Assembly (NCBI GenBank): GCA_008921705.1
Contig: VFFE01008916.1
Span: 83,190 to 147,189 of the forward strand
Origin: Burhinus oedicnemus
Lineage: Eukaryota; Chordata; Aves; Charadriiformes; Burhinidae
DNA: 64,000 bases
Direction: 5' to 3'
In this document: positions 24,355 through 35,751 of the stretch, piece after piece
Layout: each line of letters opens with the position of its first letter
Numbering within the stretch: position 1 is the first letter of the stretch
Position numbers and translations under genes: made by a program
Notes under the pieces: model-generated
Databases searched by the model: none
Seen by the model: only the letters and a program-made list of their open reading frames with translations
Told to the model about the DNA's origin: nothing

Positions 24355-26131
24355 AGGGAGCACTGCCTGGACATCCTGGCATATTGACTTCAGCTTTCAT
24401 CCAAGTCAGGTGAGAGTTAGATGTCATTTCAGGGGAGAGACTAAACTTTACAAGGTGGTGCTTTTCATACACCTGTAAGAAAACAGAAGTGCCTTCATTC
24501 TTTTTAAGAATAAGATGTCATAGCTGTAGCCAAACAAGTGAAAGGAAGAAGAACAGGTAGTCAAACAAATGCTGAGAAACTCAGGAAATTGGCAGCAGCA
24601 TCTAGTATCTCCTGAGAATAAGTCAGCTGGCTTTTAAGTGTACTGCATAATGTAGCCTCAGACTACCTATCAGCTGAAAATCTCTTTGGGACATAAACAA
24701 AACACCTCTGGAAGCCAACAGCATCTTGTTCAACTGTTACTTCTGATTTTTGCATTACTGACATAGACAAAAGCTGTGGAGTTTGTTTTTGGCCTGTGCT
24801 CTGCAAAAGCTGTTCTGTAAAAATTAAAGTTGCATTCAATAAACATCCCATTCCAAATTCCAGTTCAGCTATATTTTCACATTCTTTGCTGAGTAACTCA
24901 ATGGATAACATTATATTCTCACTGAGCAGGTATAATACAGTGCACAATTAAATATACTGCACTAAGCTTAAGGAAGCTATTCATATGTAACACTTAGTAA
25001 TTATTCTCTCAAGGTTGGCATGAGAACAAACACAAGACCCTTCTATCTCCATGTACTAGTAATAGCCATATTTGTTCAAAATACTGATGTGAAGCACTTC
25101 CTTTATCCTTTCAAATTTCCAGATGCTAAAGGCAGCTAATAAATGGGAGCATTGTTTGTGGCTGGCATTTCATATCAAAGCTCTAGGCAGTACAAGAGGC
25201 AAAGCCAGACATTTCCTGAGTGGATTTGAAGAGTTTAAGTATTACTGAACATAAGGCGTGAAGAACCCACACTGTCAATAGTGTTAGTTGCCAGCACATT
25301 CCCAAGGATATAGCGATATTGTTTGCTGGAAAGATTTTACCTAAATGAAAATTTTACCCAACTGCCTTTGTCAGAAAGGCAGTCTCATCTTGGAATTCAG
25401 AGTCACCTTCACAATCCTGGAGCGAGCAAGGTTTCCTGGTACTTTGGAATGGATTTGCATCAGCCTGATGAGAATACTGCTATCCCATAACCTACTGCAC
25501 CATGCCTGATCCACTTCCAAACGCCAGTGCAAGTAGCTCCATAATGCCACCACACTTGGAGTTCCCCAACACTCCTCAATGCTTATATCAAGCTTTCCTA
25601 TTTTTCCCTTGGGCTTTCCCAAAGGCTCCATCCAGTTGAGGAAAGAGTAAAATGTCCCGTGTAGCAAGGTGCCAAGTATTCACTGCACCATCAATAAACT
25701 ACCTGGGGCATATTTTCTCTTCTCGTTGTCCTTAGGTTCTGATCCTTCTCAGAGTTATCTGTGGCAAAACCAGACACAAAATAGTGAAAGAAAAGCAACT
25801 GTCAAGAGATTGTATTCTTTACAGGAATAAACAGAATGATCATGGAAGAGAAATGCAACTTTTCTTTTGAAATGGGTACTTCCATAGTAAAGCAGGAAAA
25901 GGAGAAAATTCCTCTTTAAATAAAGGTTTATAACTTCATCTGTCCTACAAATACTTGCAATTTTCCAGAAGTTGTCAAATATTTTTATATGTGAGAAACT
26001 TACATAGAAAAAAACCTTCTACTAATAATGTCTCTGAAAGCAACAGGCAGAGAAAAAGAGAGAAAAGCGGGATCAAATCAAGCTCTCTGCACTGTATAAT
26101 TGGAGTATTCCTAAACATGCTGAATTTTGTC

Positions 26132-26152
26132 TAACACACACCCACACACACA
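26132..26152. repeat. Short (CA)n-rich microsatellite
   Basis: ACACACACCCACACACACA, interrupted by one CC. A simple dinucleotide repeat. Confidence 0.8.
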
Positions 26153-27679
26153 AAGGTAGGTTGATAAAACTACTATATTTTTTCATTCCTTAGAGTTATT
26201 ATTTCAACAAATCCAGTTTCTAGGCAGCAACACGCATTTATCCTAACCATCCCAATACTTTTATAGCCTTCATTATAAGTAGGGCTGAGCACCAGCTGAT
26301 TTAAAGAGAATAATGTGAGTGGACGTTTCAGGATCCATTGCAAGTACTCCACCAGTGATTTATTACTGACACTTCCATACAATATTTGGACTTCATTATT
26401 TTGGTCCTTTACTGCTCCTTTCCTTGCCATCTCCAAATGTTCTGGCTTTTCTTGATTCCTTTTTTATATTTGTGTTATGATTGTTTTCAGTGTACAGGTC
26501 TTTGTGTCTGTGTTAAGTCTCTGAAACTCCTCTTTCTGTGGATTTCAGAGAAAAAAATCTGTTTTGGGAAAGAAGGGCAGGAAAGGTAGAGAGCACTTTC
26601 AGGGGAATTTGCTGCATGTGGAAAGGTGCTGCTTTGACAATTCTCCTATGTTACACCCTGGCAGACAGTGTCACATCCAGACTATGTACCCAAGAGTGTC
26701 TTTAGCACAAGGTGGTAGCTGTTCACACAGCCAGCAGGAGATGAGTTGAAGAAACAGGCAGAGATTCCCTGAAAACTCTCAGCTGAAGCACTGTCCGCAG
26801 TGGGCCTGCTAGGATCAGGAGAGAGCTAGGAGAGAAGAGAAATCTGCAAAAAAAAAGAGAGGGGTCTTGGAGAAAGGTTATACCTCTACAGAGAGGATAC
26901 TAACCAGTTGTAGGTTTGCTGCAAGGCCTGCAGGACAGAATCCCAGGCAGAATACATGTTATGGAACAAATCAAAGAAGCCATTAGGCGGCTCTGTGCTC
27001 TAGGCTTTGTACCAGATCATAGCCAACATCATGTTTTTAAATAATTTGTGGTTAAACATTTTCAGTTCCTTTAACTTGTTTCCTTCCGCAGCCTACAAGA
27101 AAACTTTCCAAACAGGCATTAAAAAGTCAGGTCCTTTATATTTTAATGGACAAGGAAATTTTCCAATTATCTCAGCTTTTTCCCAACCCTGCTGGGACCA
27201 GAGTTTGGCAGCATTATAATGTGAGAGAAAGGAATAACTATGAGTGTTTTGCATCAGGTGTTGGCAGTGTTGTGTTCTCAGTGAACAATAGGGACATTAG
27301 GCACGCATATCACTGGTCTAAAGTGCTTCTTAGGAAACAATGTAAGAGGTCAAAACTAAATCTTAATATTTTATATCTACACATTTTTCAGCCATTGTCT
27401 CAAATAATTATCTAGAGTCAATGCTTCATGAACAGAACAAAAGGTGAGGAACACCAGACTGGAAAGGAGAGATGGTCAGTGCTGCTTCTCTAGATTTCTC
27501 CTTGATCTCAGAGCTACTTGTTTGGTGAAACTGATCACTGATGTGGGGAACTGACCACAGCAGTCTAAAATGAGCCCTCCAAAGCCATCAAACCTTCTCT
27601 GAGCTGCAGATGGGGTGAAATGGTAGGGACAGAGGGATCCTACAGCAACCCATACATTTCCTCATTCACAGGAAACGCC

Positions 27680-28890
27680 TGTGAAATGCATCAAAGGAAT
27701 TAGGGTGCTTTCCTCTAAAAAGGTGACACGGTCAATAGCTCAACTTACATGCTTCTATGCCAATGCACACAGCATGGCTAACAAACAGGAGGAGCTGGAA
27801 GCCACTGTGCAGCTAGCAAGCTATGATCTAATCACTATCACTGAAATATGATGGAATGAATTGCATGAATGGAGCACTACAATAGATAGCTATAAAATGT
27901 TCAGAAGGGACTGGCAAGGAAGGAGGGGTGAGGGGGTTGCCCTTTCTTAAAAAAATTGGGTGACTGCACAGAATTGCCTTTGAAAAACAGTGATGAACAG
28001 GTTGAGAGCTCATTGGTAAAAATTAGCGGCCAAGCCAACAAAGGAAACCTTGTGGTTGGTGTTTGCTACAGGTTGCCCGATCAAGGGGAGTCTGTTGACA
28101 AAGTGTTCTTACTTCACACTTGCAGGCCCTGATGCTGCTGGGAGACTTCAATCACCCTGATGTCTGCTGGAAAAGCAGCACAGCAATCTGTAAACAATCC
28201 AGGACACTCTTGGAGTGCACCAATGATAATTTCTTAATCCATGTGATAGACAGCCCAACCAGAGGAGAAGCGTTACTAGAACTGTTGCTTACCAACATGG
28301 ATGAACTAAATACAGATGTCAAGATTGGCAGCAGCCTGGGCTGCAGTGGTCATGCCCTGGTGGAATTCACAATCTTGAGGCATATGGGCCAGGTGAAGGG
28401 TAGAGTCAGGACACTGAGATTTAGGACAGCAACCTTTCAGTTGTTTCAGAGTTAGTGGATGGGACCCCCTGGGAAAACTGCCATCTTTAAGGTCATATTT
28501 CTTAGAGCACAAGAGCTCTCGATCCTCATGTCTAAGAAATCAGGAAAGGAAGGCAAGAGACCAGCACAGCTGAGTAAGGACCTCCTGGTCAAAGTAAAGT
28601 GTAAGAAGGAAATGCACAGGCAGTGGAACCAGGGACGTGTATCCTACAAAGAATATAGGGATGGTGCCAGATATGTAGGGATGGGATGAGGAAAGCTAAG
28701 GCATAGTTGAAGCTGAATTTGGCAAGGGATCCAAAGTCTAACAAGAAGGGCTTCTACAGGTACATTGGTCAGAAAAGGAGGATTAAATAAAAAGTACCCC
28801 CCCGATAAATAAGGCAGGAGAACTAGTGACAACCGTCATGGAGGAGGTTGAGGTACTCAACAATTTTTTTGCCTCAATTTTCAATGGTAA
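27680..28890 (+). pseudogene. CR1 ORF2, endonuclease half (degenerate)
   Basis: An AP-endonuclease-type domain is readable in pieces. Early residues include YANAHSMANKQEELEA. TEI-stop-WNE then appears where CR1 normally has an ETWW-like motif, so a stop falls beside the catalytic glutamate region. The long open piece at 28120-28455 carries LGDFNHPDVCW. The distal motif reads CSGHALVEF where active enzymes have SDH, so the catalytic aspartate is replaced by glycine. The linker frame resumes at 28459 (GPPGKTAIFKVIFL). The LTR then interrupts it in the linker before the reverse transcriptase. It cannot encode an active endonuclease. Confidence 0.85.
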
Positions 28891-28895
28891 TCTGT
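28891..28895. repeat. Target-site duplication, left copy (TCTGT)
   Basis: TCTGT directly precedes the LTR start and is repeated exactly at 29631-29635. A 5-bp duplication is typical of ERVL-type integrases in birds. Confidence 0.85.
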
Positions 28896-29238
28896 TGTCC
28901 TGGTTTGAGGTAAAAGAGGACCAATTTTGTTCAGTAACTTTACTTTTTAGCTAGGCCTCTTCTAACTGCTGAAATGAACAGCATGTTGTGCAGAAAACTG
29001 TTCACTCTCAGAGTGATAAGACCCATGTTTATAGCTGATGCCAAGGAATGGGATGCAGAGAGGCTCTTGCTTATACTTATTGCTATAACAACCAAGGGCA
29101 GCCAACTTTGTTACTTGCCCCGTTGGAGGGTTGGAAGTGGAAAAGCGTAGAGGGGTCACAGCTGCGGGGAGGAGCGGACAGGACAGGTGACCCAAAACTG
29201 ACCAACAGGGTATTCCGTCCCATCTGCCTCGTGCTCAG

Positions 29239-29246
29239 TATAAAAG
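29239..29246 (+). promoter_or_regulatory. LTR TATA box
   Basis: TATAAAAG lies in the middle of the solo LTR, preceded by CTCAG and followed by CTGAGG. Its position, about 340 bp from the LTR 5' end, fits the U3/R boundary. Whether it is still active is unknown. Confidence 0.65.
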
Positions 29247-29488
29247 CTGAGGGATCAAAGGGTCAGCCCTCTTTCTTCAATGGCCGGCATCCTGGGAGGA
29301 CTCTGTCTGTTTGTCTGCCTTTGATCCCGATCCTGAATCCAGATCCGGAATCCAGTTCCCATCCATCACTGAGTCCAGTCTGGGACTTCCCCAGTGCCTG
29401 CTGGTGACATGATTGTCATCCTGGGAGCTTGATACAGTTTTGTATATATTTCATTATTTTCTTTTTATTATTTTATTATTAATATTTC

Positions 29489-29494
29489 ATTAAA
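29489..29494 (+). promoter_or_regulatory. LTR polyadenylation signal candidate (ATTAAA)
   Basis: ATTAAA lies 250 bp downstream of the LTR TATA box and before a T/C-rich stretch. This is the expected order for R and U5, and it is a common variant of AATAAA. Confidence 0.45.
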
Positions 29495-29630
29495 ATGGTT
29501 TAGTTCCCTCTAAACTCTTTAAGTCCCTCTTTTTCCCTGTCTCTCTCCTGCCTCCCTTCGGAAACGGAGCAGGAGAGAGAGAGCAACTGTCATTCCACCT
29601 GATTAGGCCAATCTGACCCAAACCACGACA

Positions 29631-29635
29631 TCTGT
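29631..29635. repeat. Target-site duplication, right copy (TCTGT)
   Basis: Exact copy of 28891-28895. CR1 sequence continues immediately after it. Confidence 0.85.
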
Positions 29636-31059
29636 ATTCCCACATCTGTCAAGCTCCTGAACCTTAAGGCAGGAACTGGGGGAATGAAGTCCCTCCCAGC
29701 GAAAGTGAAGATCAGGTTCAAGACTACTGGAGAAACCTGAATATACATAAGTCCATGGGACCCAACAAGATGCATTCCAGAGTCCTGAAGGAATTGGCGT
29801 ATGTAGTTGCCAGGCCACTCTCTATCATATTTGAAAGATCATGGCAGTCAGGCAAAGTCCCCAGTGACTGGAGAAAGAGAAACATCACACCCATTTTTAA
29901 AAAGGGTAAAAAAGAGGACCCTAGGAACTACCAGCCAGTCAGCCTCAGCTCCGTGCCCGGTAAGATCATGGAACAGATCCTCCAGGAAGATATGACGAAA
30001 CATAGGGAAGACAGAGAGGTGATTAGAGACAGCCAATATGGCTTCACTAATGGTTAATCATGCCTGGCTGTTCTAGTGGTCTTCTATGATGGAGTGGCTG
30101 TATCAGCAGACAAGGGAAGAGCTACGGATGTCATCTACCTGAACTTATGTAAGGCCCTTGATATGGTCCCCTACAATATTCTTGCCACTAAATTGGAGAC
30201 ATATATGTTTGACAGATAGACTGTTAGATGGATAAGGAATTGGCTGGATGGTCATGTCTAATGAGTTACAGTCAATAGTTCAATGTCTGAGTGGAAGCCA
30301 ATAACAAGTGGTGTCTCTCAAGGGTCAGTACTGGGACCAATACAATTTAATTTCTTCATCATTGACATAGATAGTGGGATTGAGGGCACCCTCAGCGAGT
30401 TTGCAGATGACACCAAACTGAGTGGTACAACTCATTCACTAGAGGGAAGGGGTGCCATCCAGAGGGACCTTGATAGGCTTGAGGAGTGGGCCTACGGGAA
30501 CCTCATGAAGTCCAACAAGGCCAAGTGCAAGCTCCTACACCTGGGTCAGGACAATGCCCAGTATCAATACAGACTAGGGTACGAATGGATTGAAAGCAGC
30601 CCTGCAGAGGACTTGGGAATATTGGTGGATGAAAAATTGGATATGAGCCGGCAATGTGTGCTTGCAGCCCAGAAAGCCAATTGTATCCTGGGCTGCATAA
30701 AAAGAAGTGTGGCCAGCAGGTTGAGGGAGGTGATCCTCCCCCTCTACTCCACTCTGGTGAGACCCCACATAGAGTACTGCATCCAACTCTGGAGTCCTCA
30801 GCACAGGAAAGACATGGACCTGTTGGACTGGGTCCAGAAGAAGGCCACAAAAATGATCAGTGGGCTGGAATACCTGTCCTGTGAAGAAAGGCTGAGAGAG
30901 CTGGGGTCGTTCAGCCAGGAGAAGAGAAGGCTCCAGGGAGACCTTATTGCAGCCTTTCAATATATAAAGTGGGCTTATAAGAAAGATGGAGAGAGACTTT
31001 TTACTAAGGTCTGTATTGACAGGACAAGGCACAATGGTTTTAAATTGAAAGAGGGTTGA
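29636..31059 (+). pseudogene. CR1 ORF2, reverse-transcriptase half (degenerate)
   Basis: The N-terminal RT part is open at 29755-30057 ([14 protein letters not shown], then [19 protein letters not shown]), which matches the conserved RT finger region of CR1. Stops and indels follow. A second open piece of 258 codons (30283-31059) carries [12 protein letters not shown] and the catalytic box [10 protein letters not shown] at about 30395-30424. It then carries the C-terminal CR1 domain ([25 protein letters not shown]). The catalytic aspartates survive, but the frame is broken upstream and the endonuclease half is defective. The element could serve only as a dead copy. Confidence 0.9.
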
Positions 31060-31278
31060 TTTAGATTGAATATAAGGAAGGTGAGGGTGGTGAAACACTG
31101 GGATAAGTTGCCCAGAGAAGTTGTGGATACCCCATCATTGGAAGTGTTTAAGGTTAGGTTGGATGGGGCTTTGAGCAACCTGATCTAGTGAAAGATATCT
31201 CTGCCCATGGCAGCAGGGGTGGATTAAATGATCTTTAAAGATCTCTTCCAACCCAAACCATTCTGTGATTCTATGATA

Positions 31279-34200
31279 CCTCAACCAAACAACCTGTTCT
31301 GTGCCTCACCGTGAAAAGGAGACAAAAATGGACACAGTGCTGAGAAAACAGCGATTGCTAGCCACTGAAAAGTAGAACAGAAAAAAATGGCAAATAAAAA
31401 AAATGGGTGGCAGCTGTGTAACACTTTTGCACAGGGAGGAGAAAGAAAGCATTTGGAGCAAGAGCTGGTGCTCTTCCCTGCTTTTCACACTCGAGTCCAG
31501 TCAAGTCCACTAATGCCCTCATGGTAAGCTTCATTGAGGGTAAGCTCTGAATATGCTGCTTTTGGAGCAGCTGTCAGAACCGTACAAATCAAATGCCCAG
31601 AGAGGCTGGTGTGCCACTAGTTTCAGATTGGATCACCACATTGCTGCAATACTGTTATTGGACTGGGAATGCTGAATACTCTTGGTTGTCTTTGTTGCAA
31701 AGCTTGAAACTAAAAATACATTTGCCCTTTGTAATGTTGAAGAAAGTGACCCTTAGTAAGTGCATGTACATAGTTGTTGGTAATTGCAGTCCATTGGTGT
31801 TTGGATAAGGTCATGTATTGTGTTTTGAGTGATGTTTGAACATTATACTGATACTTGAACAGTTCTTCAGAAGCTGCCACATCCACACAATGCACATCTT
31901 AATACCTGTGACTAAATGACAAAAGGAAAATATAACACGACAAAAGTCAACAATAAGTTTCAAGACTGCTTTTATTAAGACACCAAAACTCTGCTAAACA
32001 GACTCAGATAGTCACAATAGCAGTTTCTGCTGAGCATGCAAGGTATCAAATACAAGCTACCGCTTTGCATTTCATCCTGAAGACTAATGCTCAGCTTTTG
32101 TAAATGGCTTAGCTCCACTGAAATCAATAGGCAAACCTCTAGTCCTGTCACTTTCAAGCAGTTCAGGATTGTAAGTACTAAAAACTAGAAAAATATTTAT
32201 AGTAAAATAGCTTATCCCTTCACTGTGTGCAGAAGGTAAACACGTTATGTATTTGAGAGCAAACTGAGCAAAAGTTAAGAGACTTCTACATAATAAAAAG
32301 CTAATGGTTATGTTCATCAGACTCTAAGATTGCAAAGAAAATTTGCAGATTCACTAGTGAATTGTAACCAAATGGATCTTTTTTTATATCAGGATCTGGC
32401 AATTGATATTTCAGCAAGGAAAAGACAAAGATTTTTACTCCTTATAGATTCACTTGAATCAAAAGCAGAATGCAGAATTCTGAAATATATTGATGTATTT
32501 AAAAGATGTATTTATAACCTCTAAGATCAATCAGTACAACCTGTTGCAAAATGTAGAAGTCCTTTACCCAGTAACCTTATTACCTAACAGAAATTGGACT
32601 ATGGGGATAGAAAAGCAGCTTTCCAATGCTATTCTGTGCCAAAATAGCAGTACCCAAATGCTATGGTTACTAAGAATATTTGTGAGTTCAAGTTAATGAC
32701 CAGTTTCCACTGAAGAGTTATTTATTATGGTGTCCATTGAGCTTAAAGAGGAATTAGCTTGTAGTTCACTGTAAATTACTGAATTACACATAACCCAGAC
32801 ACAGCAGAGACTGTCACTGTGTAGGAGGAGTGCATGCAGTAATCACAACCGAGGGGTGGTGGGGACAAGTTACCACACTGCTTTACTCTCCATCTTCTAA
32901 CACGCTCACTGAAGCGGAGGTTTGGGGCAGCAGAGTGGAGTGCTCCTCGAAAGAGTCCTGCAGGAGATGCTCACTGTGTGGAAAAGATTTTTGTGCCAGT
33001 TTATCCAGCTGAACAGACTGTTGTTGTATCCAATGGAGCATATAAGCTAAACCTTTGCTACTGCATTAATGGTAGGGTCTTGCAGCCAGGCAAAATTCAG
33101 CTCAAATCTGTAACTACTCTGTTGAAATTGGAGTGCTCTTACTTAGGCGGGCAGCACACTGTGGCTCAACTGCACAATCATTGTGGTCTAATTAAACAAA
33201 ATACATAGCTACCAATTGACTTATCTGAAAAACATGGGCTGCTAGTAGCAAAAAAAGTTTCTTGTTTCTTTTTTTTTTCACCAAGTCCTTATCAATTAAA
33301 TAATTTACAATCAAATCTCAAAACTCATGCTGAAGAACACTCTGAGTAGGTTAAGCGTCAGATTCATGGTGCCTTTTCTTTATTTGATGGCAAATCCAAT
33401 ACTTGTTCTCCAGCTTCTATATACTTAAGGCGTTGCACAATTAGGTCTTCAACATTGCTGCAGCTCAAAGTTTCAACCTCACCTTAAGTAAATAGTGAAT
33501 TACAAACTGAAAAGGAAATCTCTAAGGGTTTGCTGATTTACTTCCTGGAATATTTATAGAAACATGCAGCTTGTCAAAACGCTAAGATGGGCACATAGCA
33601 ACGTGGCACAGTGGGAGAGCCAAATCTTGGAACTTGAATAGAGAACCATGAAGAAGCCTTTCTTTTTTCCCTTCTATTTTATCCATGGGAAAAACTGCCA
33701 AAATTCACTTCAACCTGGACCTGCAGTGACAAAAAGTTCTTAGGACACCAGGGAAGAGCCAGATTTCTAAAAACAAACAAAAACAAACAAACAAACAAAA
33801 AAGAGGGATAGAAGTCTTTCATATGTGATATTAATTTGTATGAGTCAGTGTTGCAACCAGTCTTGACCACCATTGTGAAGAGTAATGAAAGCCAAATGCT
33901 GAGTGAAGACAAGCTTCAGTTCTCCATATGATGTGATCCAACTAGAAAAAATAAAAACCACACTAATCATGATTGAGAAAGGTAATCAACTACCTTCCAA
34001 AGAAAGTAAATACATAGGAAAGAAGAGCTGAATAGTTCCAGCATCCAAAAGGAGCCATTAGCTGAGACTCTAACATGCTGATTATGTATAAGTATTATGA
34101 GCCTGACAATATCCTTTGTGCTACAATCTCATTGCACAACTCCAGAATTCCCACTACCATCAAGTGTTCCAATCACCCGTGACCATTCATGCGAGCAGAA

Positions 34201-35201
34201 TGATGAATGAAGACAAGCTGTTCTCTCTGTGGAGAGACTCAGAGGCTTCATACATAGGTTTTTATTTAATGGACCTAGGTATGCCCTTTACACTGGATTA
34301 TGGCTCCCTGGTGGGACCTGTATCACTGATGGAGCTGTACCAAGGAGCCCCAGATAACTTCCCTTTGGGGTCCCAACAGGCAGCCCTGCCCAGCCTTTGG
34401 GAAGCAATCAGAGCATCACCCTCACCTACAGTGGTCTCCTAGGAGCTGCTCACAGATGACTACAGAGGGTGGTCTCTGTAATGTAAGACTAGGGGAACTA
34501 GAGGTAATAGTGACTATTCAAGAATTTACAAGCAGATAGCTGGGATACAGTCTGCTTCTTTGTGATATATGGTAAGTGTTATTGTACTTAGTGAAGCAAA
34601 CTCAATTATCTGCAAATACCATCATGATGAGTTTAGTGAATTTACTGTGGTCATGACAGCTGCATTGTCATGTATGAGGCCTCCATCAGGGAAGAGTTAC
34701 TGACTAACTCTGGTAACAATGTCAAATAAGCCTGTTCCCACAAACAGAATTCGATCTGATCCACAGTAAACATCCTTGAGTTGTGAAGCAATGTTAGGTG
34801 TTCTTTTTCAGCAAGCAAGCTTTCTCACCTATCTCTCCTCCTCTTAAAGGGACAAACATACAAACGGTGGTGAAGCAGCTAGAACACACTCATTTTACAG
34901 AAAAAGTGCTGAATCCTATGGCATTCTGGAAAAGTGTTAAATTCCCAAGTTGCAGAGGCAGAATCTGTTGTAGTTATTAACACTCCTCAGAGCTGTCTTT
35001 TCAGACTCTCTGCAGGCACTTGTAAGCACTGCTTATGCATTATCAATATTTCAAGCTCTTTGCTTGAAAAACTATTTTCTTGAAAAACACTCCCTCAAAA
35101 AAAAAAAAATTAAACCCAAACATTTGCAGAAAAAGAGGTAACTTCTGAAGCCAATTAGCTTCTCAAGCAGATTTATAAAGAGAGTGGTAAAGTTTCTCTC
35201 C
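31279..35201. other. Intergenic DNA between the CR1 and the UMODL1 3' end
   Basis: AT-rich sequence with no recognisable exon. It holds an AAAC-type microsatellite at 33769-33802. A 108-codon plus-strand frame at 34116-34442 has no domain or splice-site support. Confidence 0.5.
33769..33802. repeat. (AAAC)n microsatellite
   Basis: AAAACAAACAAAAACAAACA continuing to AAACAAAAAAG, an imperfect tetranucleotide repeat. Confidence 0.88.
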
Positions 35202-35207
35202 TTTATT
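35202..35207 (-). promoter_or_regulatory. UMODL1: Candidate UMODL1 polyadenylation signal (AATAAA)
   Basis: The plus strand reads TTTATT, so the minus strand reads AATAAA. It is the first such signal downstream of the gene's stop codon (about 360 nt after it), and no AATAAA occurs between them. A pyrimidine- and T-containing stretch follows on the minus strand. Cleavage is not proven, and later signals could be used. Confidence 0.45.
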
Positions 35208-35563
35208 GTACTAATCCATGATCCAAAACCAAAAGTGGTATGCTTTTTGTGGAAATGGTTATTGGTGTTATTCTAATGTGGTGTGTCATTTACTCTGACT
35301 GAGACTGAAGCCATGAAGGAAGATGAAGAAGAGAAGGCTGTCTTCCTCCTCTGTAGTCTCCAGCATTTGAAAACAGGCAAGAAAAGTAGGGATTTCATTC
35401 TTACTTCTATGACCTTCACCCACAGTAAACAGCACAGGAGGTTTAAATACCCTTAAACGGAGGATGCTCATCTGCAGGTATTTAACCATTTCAGGAAGAG
35501 ATAAACAGATAAAAAAAGTAACTGATCATGATTCAGTACTTACATCTGGTAACCTGGAAATCA
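35208..35563 (-). other. UMODL1: Presumed UMODL1 3' untranslated region
   Basis: Sequence between the stop codon at 35564-35566 and the first AATAAA. No further open frame or repeat is evident. The extent is inferred from the poly(A) signal only. Confidence 0.45.
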
Positions 35564-35751
35564 CTAGTCATAGAACACTTGGTAGCTGAAGTTGTCAGAT
35601 TTGATTCTGAAGTTGTATCTTCCCATCTTTCGCTGGTACTGGAAAATGAGAAGGCTCACAACTCCCACCACAAAACCAGACACAGCAAAGACAATGAGGA
35701 TGATGTATCCAACTCCCATCCCAGCCTCCTTCTCTCTCTTCAAATCAGATG
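35564..35751 (-). CDS. UMODL1: UMODL1 last coding exon: transmembrane segment and tail
   Basis: The acceptor is a T-rich tract ending in AG just above 35751. Two bases complete the previous codon, then 62 codons include the stop TAG at 35564-35566. The product starts SDLKREKEAGMG and continues with a hydrophobic span, GYIILIVFAVSGFVVGVV and SLLIF. A basic stop-transfer (QYQRKMGRYNFRIK) and the tail SDNFSYQVFYD follow. This is a single-pass type I membrane anchor with about 25 cytoplasmic residues. The tail keeps Tyr-based motifs (YNFRI, YQVF) that could act as sorting signals, which is an inference. The basic pair in LKREK, just outside the membrane, is the only dibasic site near the anchor. 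Confidence 0.88.

Larger units (their letters stand above)
23025..27539. other. Intergenic DNA, no gene seen
   Basis: AT-rich sequence without recognisable exons. It contains a 3 x 16-bp minisatellite (24307-24354) and a short CA-rich run (26132-26152). Frames are all under 100 codons and unsupported. Confidence 0.5.
28896..29630 (+). mobile_element. Solo LTR of an endogenous retrovirus, inserted in CR1
   Basis: The element starts TGTCCTGGTTTG and ends CAAACCACGACA, an imperfect terminal inverted repeat with TGT...ACA ends. It is flanked by TCTGT on both sides, and the CR1 sequence resumes exactly after it. It is 735 bp long, contains a TATA box (29239-29246) and an ATTAAA signal (29489-29494), and has no internal retroviral genes or second LTR. 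It is therefore a solo LTR left by recombination between two LTRs. The 5-bp duplication and TGTC-TGGTTT ends suggest an ERVL-like family, but I cannot name it. It must be younger than the CR1 copy it splits. Confidence 0.92.
27540..31278 (+). mobile_element. Long, decayed CR1 LINE, split by a solo LTR
   Basis: This is the most complete CR1 in the window. ORF2-type protein similarity begins by about 27.68 kb (CFYANAHSMANKQEELEA, the start of the AP-endonuclease region). It runs through the endonuclease (LGDFNHPD at about 28.14 kb), the linker, the reverse transcriptase ([10 protein letters not shown] at about 30.40 kb) and a standard 3' UTR ending in TTCTGTGATTCTATGAT near 31.28 kb. Internal stops and frameshifts break the protein. 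An LTR occupies 28896-29630. The 5' limit is approximate, since the region before 27.68 kb is only weakly CR1-like, and no ORF1 was recognised. Confidence 0.9.

Noticed and set aside
34116..34442. 108-codon plus-strand frame near the UMODL1 3' end
   Set aside because: No recognisable domain and no splice or promoter signals.
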